A stretch of 64,000 nucleotides of DNA from Nepenthes gracilis (lineage: Eukaryota; Streptophyta; Magnoliopsida; Caryophyllales; Nepenthaceae), in the NCBI GenBank assembly GCA_033239525.1, contig BSYO01000031.1:930001-994000 (forward strand). The letters are read 5' to 3'. The stretch's first letter is position 1; the number at the start of each line of letters is the position of its first letter. Positions 25,901-40,900 of the stretch are shown here, in pieces. The notes below the pieces were generated by a model. That model did not search any database. It had not been told where the DNA came from and was given only the letters and a program-made list of their open reading frames with translations. The position numbers and the translations under genes are program-made.

Positions 25901-28900
25901 TTCTTTGCAGTACAGCTCCAGAAAGATTATCATTATTGTCTCATGATCTATAGTTCTAATAAGGATGCAAATGGCAATCAGTGCTATTTTAGTGATTTGT
26001 TCATTTTTTGACATAACTATTGTTTTACGATATATTAGTGCTCTTTTTCTTTCCAATGATTAACAATGATTTAATAATAGCATTATCTCCTTTTATTATA
26101 GAGGAAAAAGTATCTTGATCGTATTATTTTATGTTTGGTTGTGTCTAACAGCAAAGACAGATAACAAAGATATGTATAGAAGTAAAGAAATAAAAACCTA
26201 AAGACCACATAACCAGAAGAGGGGAAGAAAAAGAAAGGAGTTGTGCATGCCTAAAAGGATGGCAAGATGTTTACCTCTGCTGTTAGGTGCAAACTGTACT
26301 ACAGACTTTTCTATTTGGCTAACAATGATGGAGAAATTCGGAAAAATACTTGATGTGGAAGAAACAGCACTTGTGCAAAGGTGGGATGCAGAAGTCAGAT
26401 TTACAGTATGCTGTACGTCTTATTCACATTTCATGTGTCGTGCGATCATGGTCCAATTTTTATAACTACAAAATTATGCAGTGTGTCTGCTCCCATTGGG
26501 AGCCGGATGCCTACGAAGTTGACTGCCAAATACATTTAAGTGTTAGGGTCAACCCTAGGATACAATCACGAGAAAGATACCAGTGTCGAGTATGTCACAT
26601 ATAAGTCGTTAGTTAAAAGTGATGAAACACAAGCAAGCAATTAAATAGTAACAAGCAACAATAACATAAGGAAGAAAATTTCTTGAATTCATTCCCCCAT
26701 ACAAAGTGTTCTAGGCCTATTAACAATTGGTATTAGTATATATTGAAAGTCACCAACTTTCACAATGAGGAATCTGATTTTTCTAAAATGTTAGAATTAA
26801 AATTAAATTTAGCTAAATTCCTAAAAAAATTCATGGGTACGAGAAAAAATGTGTAAACATTTACATGGCTCGGTTTAGATTTTAGTAATGTGGTGGTTGA
26901 ATTCGAGAGTCCTGAGAAGCATTTTCTTTGGCATGGCTAATGGGAGAATGTTAAATTTCATCTTGTTGGAAAGGCAACTATACTTTACCAATTGAAAGAA
27001 TTTGGGCTCGGTATCAGAGATTTGCTAATTTTAACAAAGTAATATCAGGAAAGTGGTGGTGATTCCTTACCTGATAACCTTTGGCACAGGATGATTGTAT
27101 CAATTCACGGCATTGGATTAAAGGGTAGGGTCTTAAAAGAATATAGAAGTTATGGTGTTGGAGTTTACCGAAATGTAAGGAAATGTTTAAATGTATTCAT
27201 CAAATTTGCAGCCCTTATTATAGACAATGGACAGAGTTTCATTTTGGAAAGACATGGCTCGAAAACTCCATTACTCTAATTTGGGGTTGGTATTCCTTGA
27301 CCAGTTCATGCCGGCAGAGATCAAAGACGTTATCACTGATTATAATGAAATTTGAGGGAAAGGGTCATATGGAGCCTTGAACTTATCAGCATAAGGTGAA
27401 GAATTCAGTTTGCTTCAATTAAGTAACAATGGATGTCCTTTGGAGCTTCATTTTGCAACATTTATATGTAAATTCTTGACATGAAAGTAAAGTTACAGAT
27501 GAAAATATTGATATCAATCATGGCCTTATTAAGATTAAATATATCAGACAATATGTATTGGTATCGAATACATTAAAAGGAAAAACTTTTCTAAAATTTA
27601 TAAGTTATTAGGATCATATCGATTGATATTTTAAATATTGACTGATATATTGCAATATATCGTCGATATGAAAATATATTGCAATATTATTATGGTATCA
27701 AAAGATATGAATATCGAGGGCCCCAATAGCAACATATACTGGCCGACTGATATTTGCATAAATACTTAAAGGTCATGGATTCAAATCACAAAAACAGTAT
27801 CTCAACAAAGGCAATGTACATCTAATCCTCCACAAACCCCACAAATTTTGTCTCCATGCTACCAACATTAGGAACGAGAAAAGAACCAAGAAAAAAAGCA
27901 TCATGATGAATACCTCTAGATGAAGACAAATCAAGCCCGGCCAACCTTGAGAGATGATCAGTTGAGTGTCTAGAAATCAGATAAACCATCAAGACAAAAG
28001 ACAAAATGTTATATTTTCTGCACAATCAAACTAAACATTTTATCTCCTTGAAACAAAAGAACAAATTTAATGTCCATGCTGTAAGAAAAGAACAGAGACA
28101 TAAAAGAGAGCAATCTGCATAAGCTCCCTTCCTACTTCAACAACATATTAAAGAAAAGAAATTAAGATAAGTTAAAAATCTAATTTTCTATTTCCACAGA
28201 AAACATGAACAGATTTAATTCAAGTGTGTGTAGCAGCTACAACCTCATTTACAGATTATTCCCTGACCTGCATCAAGGCAAACGCAGCCTATCAGTGAAA
28301 GTTCAATCAAATTAGCACAACTCTGAGTCAAGATAGCCAAGTCGCCATTTGTCATCCATGGTGTCACCCTTTCCAGCTTCAGTATTCTCAAATTGGGCAC
28401 ACTTAAACCGAGAATTGATGATGATATAACACCCATACAATAGCAGACCTCAAATTTCCGAAGGTTTCCCAATGTTTCCAGTAGTACCATTACTATATCA
28501 TCCGAAATTATCTGAAAGAACATAGTTTCAAATCAATGATTTGTGATTTCATGCAGAGCAGGGGGGGTAGAATCTACAAAGTTGAAAATAATTTGCTGTC
28601 TACAATTAAAACTATTAGTTTATTACAGGGAATCTTGATCCATAAATAATTTTTGAATCCAAAACTCTGGATATATTGGCAGATACTCACATTATGTTGT
28701 TTAAAATTTCACTGACGCAATATAATTGCACTTGCAACAATGTCTCAGAAATGCAGAATTCAATGAAAAATGACAATCATAAGTGAATTTGTGAAATTAT
28801 CTGAAAAAACATGGTTTTAAATCAATAATTTGTGAATTCATGCAGAGCAGGGCGGTATAGAATCTAAAAAGATGAATTTGCTGTCCACAGCTAAAACTAT

Positions 28901-31900
28901 TAGTTTATTACACAGAATCCTGGTCCATAAATAATTTTTGAATCCAAAACTTTGGGCTATATTGACAGACGCTCATTATGTTGTTTAAAATTTCACTGAT
29001 GCAATATAACTGCACTTGCCATAATGTCTTAGATATGCAAAATTCAATGAAAATTGACATTCATAAGTGGTGAATGATAATCACAAAACAAGAGATCATG
29101 AGCTAATAAACAAATCAAGGATTTGATTAATTCATTGACTTGAAGACTAGAGTATCAGGAAATGACACTCATTTTATGGGGAGACATATGTCCCCAATTT
29201 CTTGACATATTCAGCTGAATGAGATCATTTAACTAGTAGTCTATCCACTTTAATGTTGGTGCGGAAGAACAAACATTTAAAAGAGTCTGCATAGCTCATT
29301 GAAGAAATCAATAAATAGCAAATCCAGTCAGTAAGTCTTGCCCAGGATCAACAATGTAAATAAAAGTAAAACACACGAAGGTTGCAATTCATCTTTTATG
29401 GCAGTCAATATGTCATCAACACTATGGTAGCTGATGCTGAATTCTCACAAACAAATTTCAAAAACCCAAAAAAGATATACAAGGAACAGTAAACACGTGA
29501 GGAATTTTCACCCCTATTATTTCCAGTCAAATGCTTGATGAATAATTCAAAATGAAGGAAAATGTAAATTCATGAACCAGAGTATGCATCCAAAATTTTC
29601 TAATTTGGTTAAGAATATCTCCCTCCATTATCGAATTTTGTAGTCGTAAATGGCACAAAATCTTAGAAAATGACAATTGTACTATATCAGTTACTATTTT
29701 CCAATTTTGTCCATAAATCTTCAACAGAAATGCTGAAATGGGCTGAAAATTCCAAAAAAGTTGAGCTTCACCACTACATTTTTGTCCTTTCAAATATAAA
29801 AAACATAATGATGAAAAGTTTTAAACCGTGTAGAAGACTGCTATAGAATCAACTGCTATTGTTGTTTAGCAGTAACCATTCATTGATAGTCCATAGCAAA
29901 CTGAGAAATCTAATTTACAATGGCTTATTTTAGGGAAAAGGACATTCAATTTGTAACAAGCGAAAAAAGCAAAGCACTACATAGAGGTCCAAGATAATGT
30001 TAACCATTTTTATGGAGATTTATAGCATCATTCAAGTAAATATAGATTGGGATCGTAAAAACATGAGCTTGTGATACAGCCACACATAATTCCAAACTGG
30101 TTAATGCAATAATTATGAATAGAGGACCAGAATCTCCTAGGAAATATAAAACATCATTCATACAATGCATAGTCCAGGCGAACCCACCTAAAATATTTAC
30201 TGAACTATGACTCGCCATCATATTAGCAAATAAAAGTATTCCTAAGCTTAATGTGCAAAAACAATGAGGGATACTCTTTGGGGAGTTGGAGCTGCTGTTT
30301 TGTTCTACATAGTTCTGGTAAACCCAGTAGGGTAAGAGTACTACACCCAGACAATGAAGAACCTGAAAAAATAGGGTGACAGATTCCAACAAAGGACAGA
30401 GACTTGGTAGCAGCATCAACCCTTCGGGGCCGAGAGTTCCACCTAAACCCACAGTTAGGGATTTTAGGGAAATAATTGCAGGTCCAAGAGCATCCAAAGA
30501 GAAAAATGAGAATCCCCATCCAACCGTAAGCTCTTCCAACTTGAATGTCTTTCTCAACTCAATAAAGAGTTCCTGGCATGGATATGATGAATGAGAACCT
30601 ATGTCATTATTTGTGTTCTTATTTTGATGTAAGTTTTTACATCCTCTTGCCCTCAAACATCTAAGACCTGGATTCTTGTGGACAATGTGACATAGAGCTA
30701 CTTCAGTCACCTGCAATATAATAATAAAAAAAGCCATATATAAATATATCAGCATATCCACTGCTACATGTCAACAATGAGAAAATGCAAAAGAAGAATG
30801 ATACTATTCTAAAAATTTGGTTAAGCAAGGTAAGGACCAAAACATATACATGCTTCCATGGTCAATCCATAATATACTAGTTTTTTTAAGTCACTGAATT
30901 GAGTACCTAATCTCACTTTGATGCAGAAGGGAAACAACTGGAAATTGACATCCTTGAGAATGAATCTGATAATCTCATGATATTGCTGTAGCTTAGATCA
31001 CTTAATAAATTATTAAATCTAGGCATATGCTATATGTATATTTTAGTTTGATAATGTTTTAGATATTCTAGATAGAGTTCGAGTATATTGAATAATCTAA
31101 AGTGATACATGAAAGATTTAAACTTTTATGAACTTTTTTAGTATAAAATGCCTAAAGCAGATGTTAGACTATATTCCTGGGACTTCACTCAGAAACTTAA
31201 ATTTATCAACTTAAACTTTTAGGCCTAGCGATTCCTTGACTTACATCACAACAATTTTGATTAGCAAACGAAGCCTGGGACCTACCTTTTCATTAAAATA
31301 TATTTCAACACATGATAAGAAGTAGGCCTATGCAAAATCCACAATTCAAGCACGAAGGACGTTCACAAGAGGCTGTATTTAAAGCATAAAACCATGCTCA
31401 AGCCTCTAGCTAATAGCTTAAAGTTTTGGTCTTATGGTTTCCTTTGACAATAGAACAACTTAAGAGTTCTAATGAGGAACATTGCAATGCACTTTCCTCA
31501 CTAATGAATTCATTATCTATACTGAATGAGTTTCCTCATTTGCAGTTTAGATGGGCTGTTAAACATTAAAAAATGATGATGTTTCAGTGGGAATTTTTAG
31601 GAAAGAAAAGTGCTAGTTAAGTCTAACATGTCAGATTTTGTGGCAGTTTACATTGAATCGATAAGCAAACAGGCTTTCAAACTGATTGTCCTAAGAAAGA
31701 AACGTAGAAGAAGAGCCAAAATCAGAGCCTTGAACGAGGATGAGGATAAAATGATGATGGGGACAGAGCCTTGAACCAGAAGACAGAGAGAGAGGTAAGG
31801 GGAAAATACCATAAAAGCGGAGAGAAAGCACCAAGGGTGAAGCTCTCTGGTGGCAAGGGAGGATGAGAACTCATAAGAAAGGTCTAAACGGGCAGGTTAT

Positions 31901-34900
31901 GTAACAGAAATATGATAAAGAAGATCAATACATCTCACTCTACAAAAATGCCTCGAACATACAACCTCTAGGCATCCTTCTCTCAAGGGGGTAGAGTCCT
32001 AAAACAAACTACTCATTAGCACTTGTATTGTCCCCAGCTTGAGGAAAGACATAACCCGTGGAATAAATGGGAGAATGGGAAATTGCTCGAGCAGGCTATT
32101 GGGTGTTCATATTCTAAAAGTTTAAATTTTATAAATAGTTTACATTGGAAAAGATATATTCAGACTAGTATAAGAATAATAAAGTTGGCAAATCCACCGT
32201 CAAAGAAGGCAGAAGGAAGTTTTTATTTTGAAAAGGCAAAATAAAAAAATAAAAAAAAAGAGATAAGACATTTTTCCATGGACTGAAAAGCCAACCTTTG
32301 TTGATAGGAAGTATAATTTTATGAAGACTGTCTCCACAAACCCATGTGGAAAAGTTTTTACATTTGTAGATATCTTGGTCTCGTCTATGGTCTTGTTATT
32401 AATGAGAAGATGATGGTGACACATAGTTCGCTATAAAGACCCCTACAAGTATCTGCTATGGCAATGAGATGTCACAGCACTAGAAAACACTTGTTACGTT
32501 ATGATTTTTTTTTTTTTTGGGTCACAATGCACTGATTGATTCTCCAAATTCTGAAGTGTGAAGTGATGCCAAATAGTTTTTATGATCTGATCTCCACCTT
32601 TTTTGAGAACGAAAAAAGACCATAAGCGGTAATCAAAAGCTTAGGTTATTAGTGCTATTTGATTATTTAATATCATTTTATTTTTAATATGTTTAATAAG
32701 ACAATTTTCAAGATATTCTAGATATAACTTCATTACGAATAGGACTAGATTTATGTTTCCTACTACTACGCAATTTCCCATTTAACAAGGACACCTTAGT
32801 CTACAATTATTCACTTTTGGAAGCTAAGGTTTGGAATAGAATTTCGAGTTCGTTTTGTGTTTATCACTTAAGCAAGGAACTTGTCCTGCATCATGCCCCC
32901 TTGTGAAAAGGAAAGGGAAATATATAAAGTAGTTGCTTTACTTCCTCCAAAAGAAATAATTATTTTGCCAACGAGTAAAACAAGACATCATAACTACAAA
33001 TTTCTTCCATTTCCGCCTTAACTACTCCAATTCGAGCAACAAATAAACCTTGTTCACATTTAATTAAAAACACAACCAGCCCATGTGTTTCAATAAACAA
33101 AACACAGATGAGAGATTTTAGTCTCCCTTTGGAAAGAAGAGCAAATTCATCAGGAAATGTAAGACTCACCAAAGTATTAGAAACATCAAGAACCTCCAAG
33201 GAAGACCCTGAGAAACTACATAAAGCCTTGTCACTGAGAGAGGTATCTCTCAAGCAAAGACTCTTAACCATGTGCACCCGAGACAAAATATCCACAAGCG
33301 ATGCTTCATGAACACCTGCAGAAATAATATCTATTATCCAATTTGTATCACTGATACATCTCGGTGTCAAGCCTCCCCAATATCGAGAAAATCGGACACC
33401 GGCAAAATATCGCAATATATTGCTCTATTGGTGATATATTGACTGATTTATTCTACCACTTTTATTATTTTTTAAGCCATACCAAACACCACTTAAAAAA
33501 TACCCACACCCCCTCTCTCTCTTCACTCACACCACTTTTCAAGAGCAGCAAAAAGCGAAATAATAACACATGCATGTCATTTGATAATGAGTGGCATTTC
33601 ATTTTTTTTATTTGGTTTTAATTTTATTGCTTTAATATTTGTTAGCGTATAATTTGATATAAAAATATTGATTCAATAAGTAAAAATTATCTAAACCATT
33701 TAAATATGTAAAATATAATTAAATTTTAATATTTATAGCAATTTTAATGTGGTTACGAAAAAATACGTCTGATACAGCCAATATCGATACATATCACCTA
33801 ATAGGATTGTGACCGATACCAATATTTTTGTCCATGGTTTATATATACCAGAGTTTAGTTTTTTATACCTTCCACTCGTTTCTTGATATGAACTTTTGTG
33901 AGGGGGAGCCAGGATCTTCTTTTGGGAACATCATCTAAGGTATGATATATCCACTTTTTCACATAGATAGCAACTAGTACAGTATGTTCTAGTAACTCCT
34001 CAACCCTCCCCATGTTGCTAATCAGAAAAACACACTATGATAATATATCATGACTTAAAGAGCAACTACTCAAGGGTGCAAGGATGATAGGTCCTGCAGT
34101 ATATGGGCTTGCATGACAAATTATACGAAAATCCCACTTTGAAAGAGCAGAGTTTAGAGAAGCACTTGCTACTCCATACACTTAAATTATTGTCTCCAGT
34201 CAGTTAAGTTTTGAATGTAAAAAATTCATATAATGGAAAAAAAAGGTACAATAAGTGCATGTAAATATATTAAAATATATGGTCTAATGAGGAAAACAAT
34301 AAATTAAAGGCATCCTCAAAATAACCATTCATTTTTTAATCGTATGGAGGGAGCATTATACAGAGACAAAAACCACTTAGTTGTCAAGTTGGTAAGGCAT
34401 CTCTCCCAAAATTGAGGAGAGGAGTTCAAGTCCCGGGGGCACATAGTTGGTAATACACCACCCCTCATTGCTCATGATATATAAGATAGCAAGTATAAAT
34501 TTGCACACTGGGACTCAAAGAAACCAAAAAATAATCCAACCAAAAACATTTTAATCAAAAATAGAAACAGTAATATTTTCAAGTGATTCAATTTCAACGT
34601 GGACATTCAAAAGAAATGTTTACTAACCATTACAGCCATCTACATGTAGCATTTGTAGATTAGCAAGTGATGGTCCTATATTCTTCTGCTCCAAAAGTGC
34701 CACGGAAAAATTCCTAGCATCAGGAATACCACAGCAAAGAGACAATACAGACCTCCTCCCAAATTTAGTATAACTAGCTATAAGGGAATGTAAATTTATA
34801 CATTTGGATAAGAAATTTGAGATGCCAACATCTGTTAGTGAAATGCAACTTTGAATGTTCAAGTAATTCAAGGAAACACAGAATTCCGAGATATCAAGGA

Positions 34901-37900
34901 GATCAGAATCTGCCAAAGACATTCAAGATACAATCAGTAGAATAACCAGAGAGGATAACCCAGTAGTAGAAGAAATAAACGCAGCAGTTAATAGAGTACA
35001 ATCTAGATGAGTAGGCAAAATGATATACACATCATGACTTCGTTACTGCAGTATGTTTGTGATTTAGAAGGGGGCCTTGCACAAAGATAAGGTCGCTAAT
35101 ACAGACGTTGAATTCAATTTGCTCTCCGTTTGTTAGAAAAACTTCTAGAGATTTTGATGTAGAGGTCACAAGTTCAAACCATAGAATAGATACATGGTAA
35201 AACAACGTATATTTGACTCACCTGAGAACCCGCTACAAGATGCCTCGTGCACTAGGACATGTGTTTTGTACTATATTTGTGATTTATAATAGACTAACCA
35301 AACTTATATATTGTTACCAACTCCAAACTTCTAGCATTAAAGGAGAAGATACATCAACAAATGAGTAATGGATATAGTACTCCCTATATCTCTATCATCC
35401 CTATTTATCTAGCTATATCTTCTTTCCCCTCATCTTCTTTAGAGTCCAATCCATATAATCATTTTTGTAAATATTTAAGTTGCATTAAAACACCAAAAGC
35501 CCACTGTATTAAGAATTAAATAAGCTAAGGATTGTTTATATGAAATCATGAGTTGCTACACAGCAATCCTAAAGCACAAGGCCATCGGATAGTGAAAAGA
35601 ATATTTTCTTCATCTTTCTACTTATATGAAAAACCTAGTTTCCTAATTTATATTGGAATACTTTTAGGGTTGCCAGACCGATACCTTGGTGTCAATAGCA
35701 ATCACAACCATATTAGTATCAATCATATTGGATAATATATACCAACATCATCGTTAATGATGCAAAAACAAATGTTTTTAGTGATAACATTAAAACTGGG
35801 TCATGTACTAAAATTTGGCCTTCTATCACCATATATTTACAGCTTAGAAGAGTGTAAGTCAAATTATTCAATAAAATCAACACCTTAAAAACAAATAATT
35901 GCTAGCAAGTTGCAAAAAGACAAAAGTAATAGAAATAAGGTTATCACTAGATTCAAGCTATATCAAGCAAAAAATATAAACAAGGATCTAAAACAGAAAT
36001 CTTACCATTCATTCTTCATGGAAAACCTTGACCTAGAATGATTTTAGTCTCAAATATATAACAAAAACTAAAATTTGGAATATGAAGAATGTATGGAGCT
36101 ATTCAATTCAATAGAATCAAGCAAATTTCGATATTAATAATCAAGAAGAAAAATTTCTCGAATCAGCTGGTATATCATGATATCGTGCCTATAAAGTGGC
36201 ATTCCAATAATTTCCAAGTATAGAAAATACATGTATTAGTACCTGCAAATAGTGGTGCATGTCAGCTGACATTTTGATATATTTTGGAGTTAGGTTTATG
36301 AATAAATGTGTATCTAAGAGGTTGAGTGTGTGAGAGTATATGGTCATCATGCACACTGTTTAGTGTAGATGCTCAAGGATGCATTGGGTTTTTTTTTTTT
36401 TTCCTTTGTGAGCAGTGCAAAGAATATGACAATATTGCAACATTGGTAATATATTTGGTGGAAGCCTTCCATGTTTAATTGATCTTGATTTCCTTGTTTG
36501 TCGAATTTTTTTTCTAAGAAATTTGTATCAGAGCCAAAGGTTTGAAGATGCAGGCTATTATAAGAACAAAATTCAAGGTGAAGGTATTCAACCAGAAAAC
36601 AAATTCGCACTGTGGCAAATTATGGCAAAGGATATCCTTGTTGGGTTTAACAAAGCACTTCAAGGGAAGGATAAGTTGAGACGAGAGCAGTAAGCACTAT
36701 TTGATTTGCTTCACTTTGAGGATGATAAATTGGGCGAGACGCACTAATACAAATTGTTGGAAAACTGGGAAAACTTATACAACAAAGTCACTGACAAAAA
36801 CATTATGACTGAAGAGAGATTTACATATGCTGAGGATGGATGGAAGAACAGAATGGATGGGCCAGTTAATATATTCAATAAATTAAATTCAAAGTTGCCA
36901 AATTTAGAAGTTACTTTTCCAGAAGATAAAACACTAATTAATGGCTTCCTACCTAAAATCATATGCGATCATGACAATGCTAATCAAAAACAATACATTA
37001 AAGTTACAGTACTTTGGTTAGAAACTGAACAAAATTGAGGAAGACTACACTTTTCAAAAACGGCGGAGCTTCTGTAGTAACTTCAATTCAGGGTAAAAGT
37101 AATTTGTGTGACCATGGGGAAAAGAGAGAGAGAGAGAGAGAGAGAAGTCTAGGTCTAATTCTAGACCTGGAACAAATTCAAAGCCGAAGAATGCTTTTAT
37201 CATCATGAGATGGCTCATATACAATCTGTGAACAAGAAATTGAAAGAAAATTTACAAGAATTCAAGAAGGCACGTTACAATGGAAAGGCAACTGTGAATA
37301 TCCTATATCAATGTGATGATGAAGATATGATCTTCCCAGTGAATGATGGCATTGGAAAGTATTCTAAGATTTATGGATATTAGATTCTGCATGCTGCCAT
37401 CACATATTAATCAATTTGGTCCAAAGTAATGATAGTACAGTCAAATTACTGAGAAAGAGATAAAGGACTGGAGATTTGAAGATTAAGATGTTTGCTGGCC
37501 AAGTTAGAAAATTTGAAAATGTAAGTATGTTCCTAAGCTTTGTAGGAGTTAATATTTTTGGATAAGGCTAGATTGATTGGGTTTTGGTTATTCCATCAAG
37601 AGGAAATATGTGGATTACAAAATTCCAACTAATTGTGACTAAGGGGAAGAAAAATTCAAAGAATTTGTATGAGCATGAGGGGAGCATATACATTTAAATA
37701 GTTACACCACTTCGGTTACCCAATAAAATCAAATGCATGACACCTCGATGATTCTCATTCTATGCTCTAGAGGGGAAGATTGTTAGACTCCAACCCATTG
37801 GACTACTCCGGTAAGTATTTGAGTTGCATTAAATTACCAAAAGCCCATGGTATTGAGACTTCAATAAGCCAATGATCGGCTTATATGATAGATGAATTGG

Positions 37901-40900
37901 TACACAACAATATTGGTGCACAAGGTCAGTCAATGGCAGAGAGTATTCTCTCTACATCTGCTTACTTAGCAACTTCTACATCTGATAGGTTTTGCATGAG
38001 AAATTTGTAAGTCGTAAGGAATATTGTTGCATGTAGATACTCCTGGCCATAAAGTGAGGTGAACAGTTCAATTAGGTATTGCCATCTTGCAAGATTGATA
38101 GTGTATTTGGTAGAGGCTTTCCACATTTAATTGTTTGCATGTTGTTTCTTGCTCAATGACATTTTCATAGCATTCTTTTGGCAGGACATAATATTCTCCT
38201 CCACAGTTTGTTGAATGGTGGCTCCATTCCAATTTGCTTCTCATTTTCAAAGTTGGTCCCTAAAGTATTGTATCATCATGCCAAACAAGTCAATCTTCCA
38301 ATATCACGAAAATTAGATATATGAATATTTAAACACGAAAAGGAGTCACTAAGAGAATGCAATTCTCACCATTGATGTCTGTTCGTCCCTCCAATGTAAG
38401 TTTTGCAATATGTGATCCAAAACTTGATGTGACATCCCAGCAAGTTCTTGGTACTTGTCCAGCAAATCCTCGATTACATATGATGGATCCTTGTGATGTT
38501 ATGATTGGACTCGAATCAACAGTTAAGTCAATTTCGTGGACAGAAGAGCACATTCCCAAGAGTTGTCTCAAGTTTAGTGCCTCTATGTCCAAAAGATAAG
38601 CAGCCCTCAGAATCTGTAACGAGGGAAATGACATGCAGAGCCACTGGATTGCAGCTCTGAGATGCAAAGATGGACACTTGGAAATATCAACCTCCTCTAC
38701 TGATCCAAAAGACAAAGTTGACAATGAACTCTGAATTTGCAATAGAAAATCCGTTGTATTTGAAGAAGGAAGTAGAGAAAGGAGTAAAATGGTTGAATTT
38801 ATCTGAGGACAGCCAGATAGGTCAAGTTTCTGCACAAATGACAAGTTGAATTTACACGTTCATGAATATTCATCTCCAAAGAATAGATGCCTAGTAATCA
38901 CATGATCATACAGGATGCAATGAGGAAGTTGAGATGTCATCCCACCTAGGCAAGAGTCCAAATTTTTAAGATAATATTATACCGCCACACAGGCCAACCA
39001 ATAAAATCTTAACAACCAATAGCAGTTCCTTCTGCAGGAAATATCTCATTCATTGTGGACAGTTCCAGCTCAGTGAAACTTTCAATGAGTTGATGAGGTA
39101 GGAATAGATTTAAAAAACTTTAGAATGCGGTTTCAAAATACCAGCATCTCAATCGCCAAATTACCCTAGTTTCAATACATTGATGAGGGAATAGATTTAA
39201 AATACCTTAGAATATGATTTCAAAATACCAACATCTCATTCGCCAAATCAGCCACAAAACTTCCTTACTAGAAGAGAAAACACATTCTATGTTTATTCAG
39301 ATAACTGATTACCCTCTCTTTTGCACTTTTTCATAATATACATTCTGTGTTTTACTCATCTCATATATCTTACATGAAACTTGGCACTCATGGGGGAAAT
39401 ACAAGCAAATGTTCTGCAGAACCATTCAACTTTTCTTTCCTACAGTCACAAGCTTTTGTTGGACATAAATAAATAGGCAAAATGACAAGATTGGAATGGC
39501 ACTACTGCCTGATTAGATGTCTACCCCTTGAACAACTAAGATTTTCCTTCCACAAATGCACCAATCTATTTTTTCCCACTTAAAACTAAAATGGAGAGTT
39601 AATTACACATGCAGCCTCATCTTCCACAGATAGTCTTGTGATTCAGTATCAATTACAAAGTCCCATGCTAGAAAGTCAAACCCTCTTTTGCCATAAGATT
39701 ATAGTGCATTTTATGGACTTATTATATGCTATTTTATGATAGTAAATTCTTCTCCAACTTTCAAGAAAAAGAGCATATATGTATAGCAAGATTTAGGGCA
39801 CCAGCTCAACGTCTTACTCACAAAGAGAATTTTTGAACAGGGTGCAGAAGTATAAAAATGATATCTATTACTTGCTTTCAGCTGCTAGGATTTTGAACAC
39901 AAAAACCTACTTTATATAAGTAATAGTTCAAGCAAAAATGGAAATAACAATGCATTGAAATTAGTATGAATGCCAAATAGAAGTAACTCTTTTCCCGCGC
40001 TCTGTTGAACACCCTCCAACACTTTAACCAATACAAGAAAATCAAGTCCTACTCCTGTGTCACCAAGAGAAGCAATAGGACAATGTGTGGTTAGTTGGGC
40101 AGCTAACCTTTGTATATTTTGTTAAGCGGATTCTCATACAACTTAAATCATCATCCCCTGCTATATTTGGAAAGCTGGACAGTCTTTCCAATAGACTAAA
40201 GATTGCATCAATGGTTCGCTCAGCTAGTCCAGAAAAATAGCAACACTTCCGTTTCCCTATAACAAACAAACAAATGAGAAAAATTTTTTTGCTTAAGTAG
40301 GTAAAGGGTAAATATAAATCCAGTTTCATCCAGCATGGCAAAGAAAAAACCATCATCATACCCATTGCAAACCATAGGGGCAAGAGGCAAACACGGACCT
40401 GTAAGACAAATAAAACAATATTAGAAAAAACGCCAACAGTAGATGCAATAGAAAAGAACATTGGTCAAAGAACCTTTTTCCAATAGAATACAGTTTTCGA
40501 GACCTACAGAAGTGTCTAATAGCTAGATGATGTTAATAAAATCCAATGCAACATCATTTCTGAAACACTGAGAACTAACAAGGTTAAAAGAAAAGGAGAA
40601 ATGGTACTTAGCCAGAACTAGGAAGTCTGCAGGCCCTACACGCATAATTCAGTTTTAAAACTACTAAGCAGTATGTAGTTCCTATACTGACTTCCCTCGA
40701 GATACTTTGCAGTCACAAGAGAATCTGCAAAATGTGGTGCAAAGTCGGATAACATGTGTCCTCCATTAGTCTCAAACCATCATTTTTTTTATAAATTTCT
40801 CGGCAGCTTATTTCCTTCCATTATCAGAATTTGAGCAGTAGTGGCATCTCTACCAGGAAAACAGTTAATAGTTGGGACCTGGGACTTCCGATGTCACAAT

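Noticed and set aside
30000..30761. 253-codon open frame on the minus strand
   Set aside because: Only 30710-30363 matches the FBL11-like LRR pattern. A good donor (TTTTTTCAG|GTTCTTC) follows, and the remainder is intron read-through.
34374..34445. Possible tRNA gene with box A and box B
   Set aside because: No acceptor-stem pairing or anticodon loop could be built; a SINE remnant is more likely.
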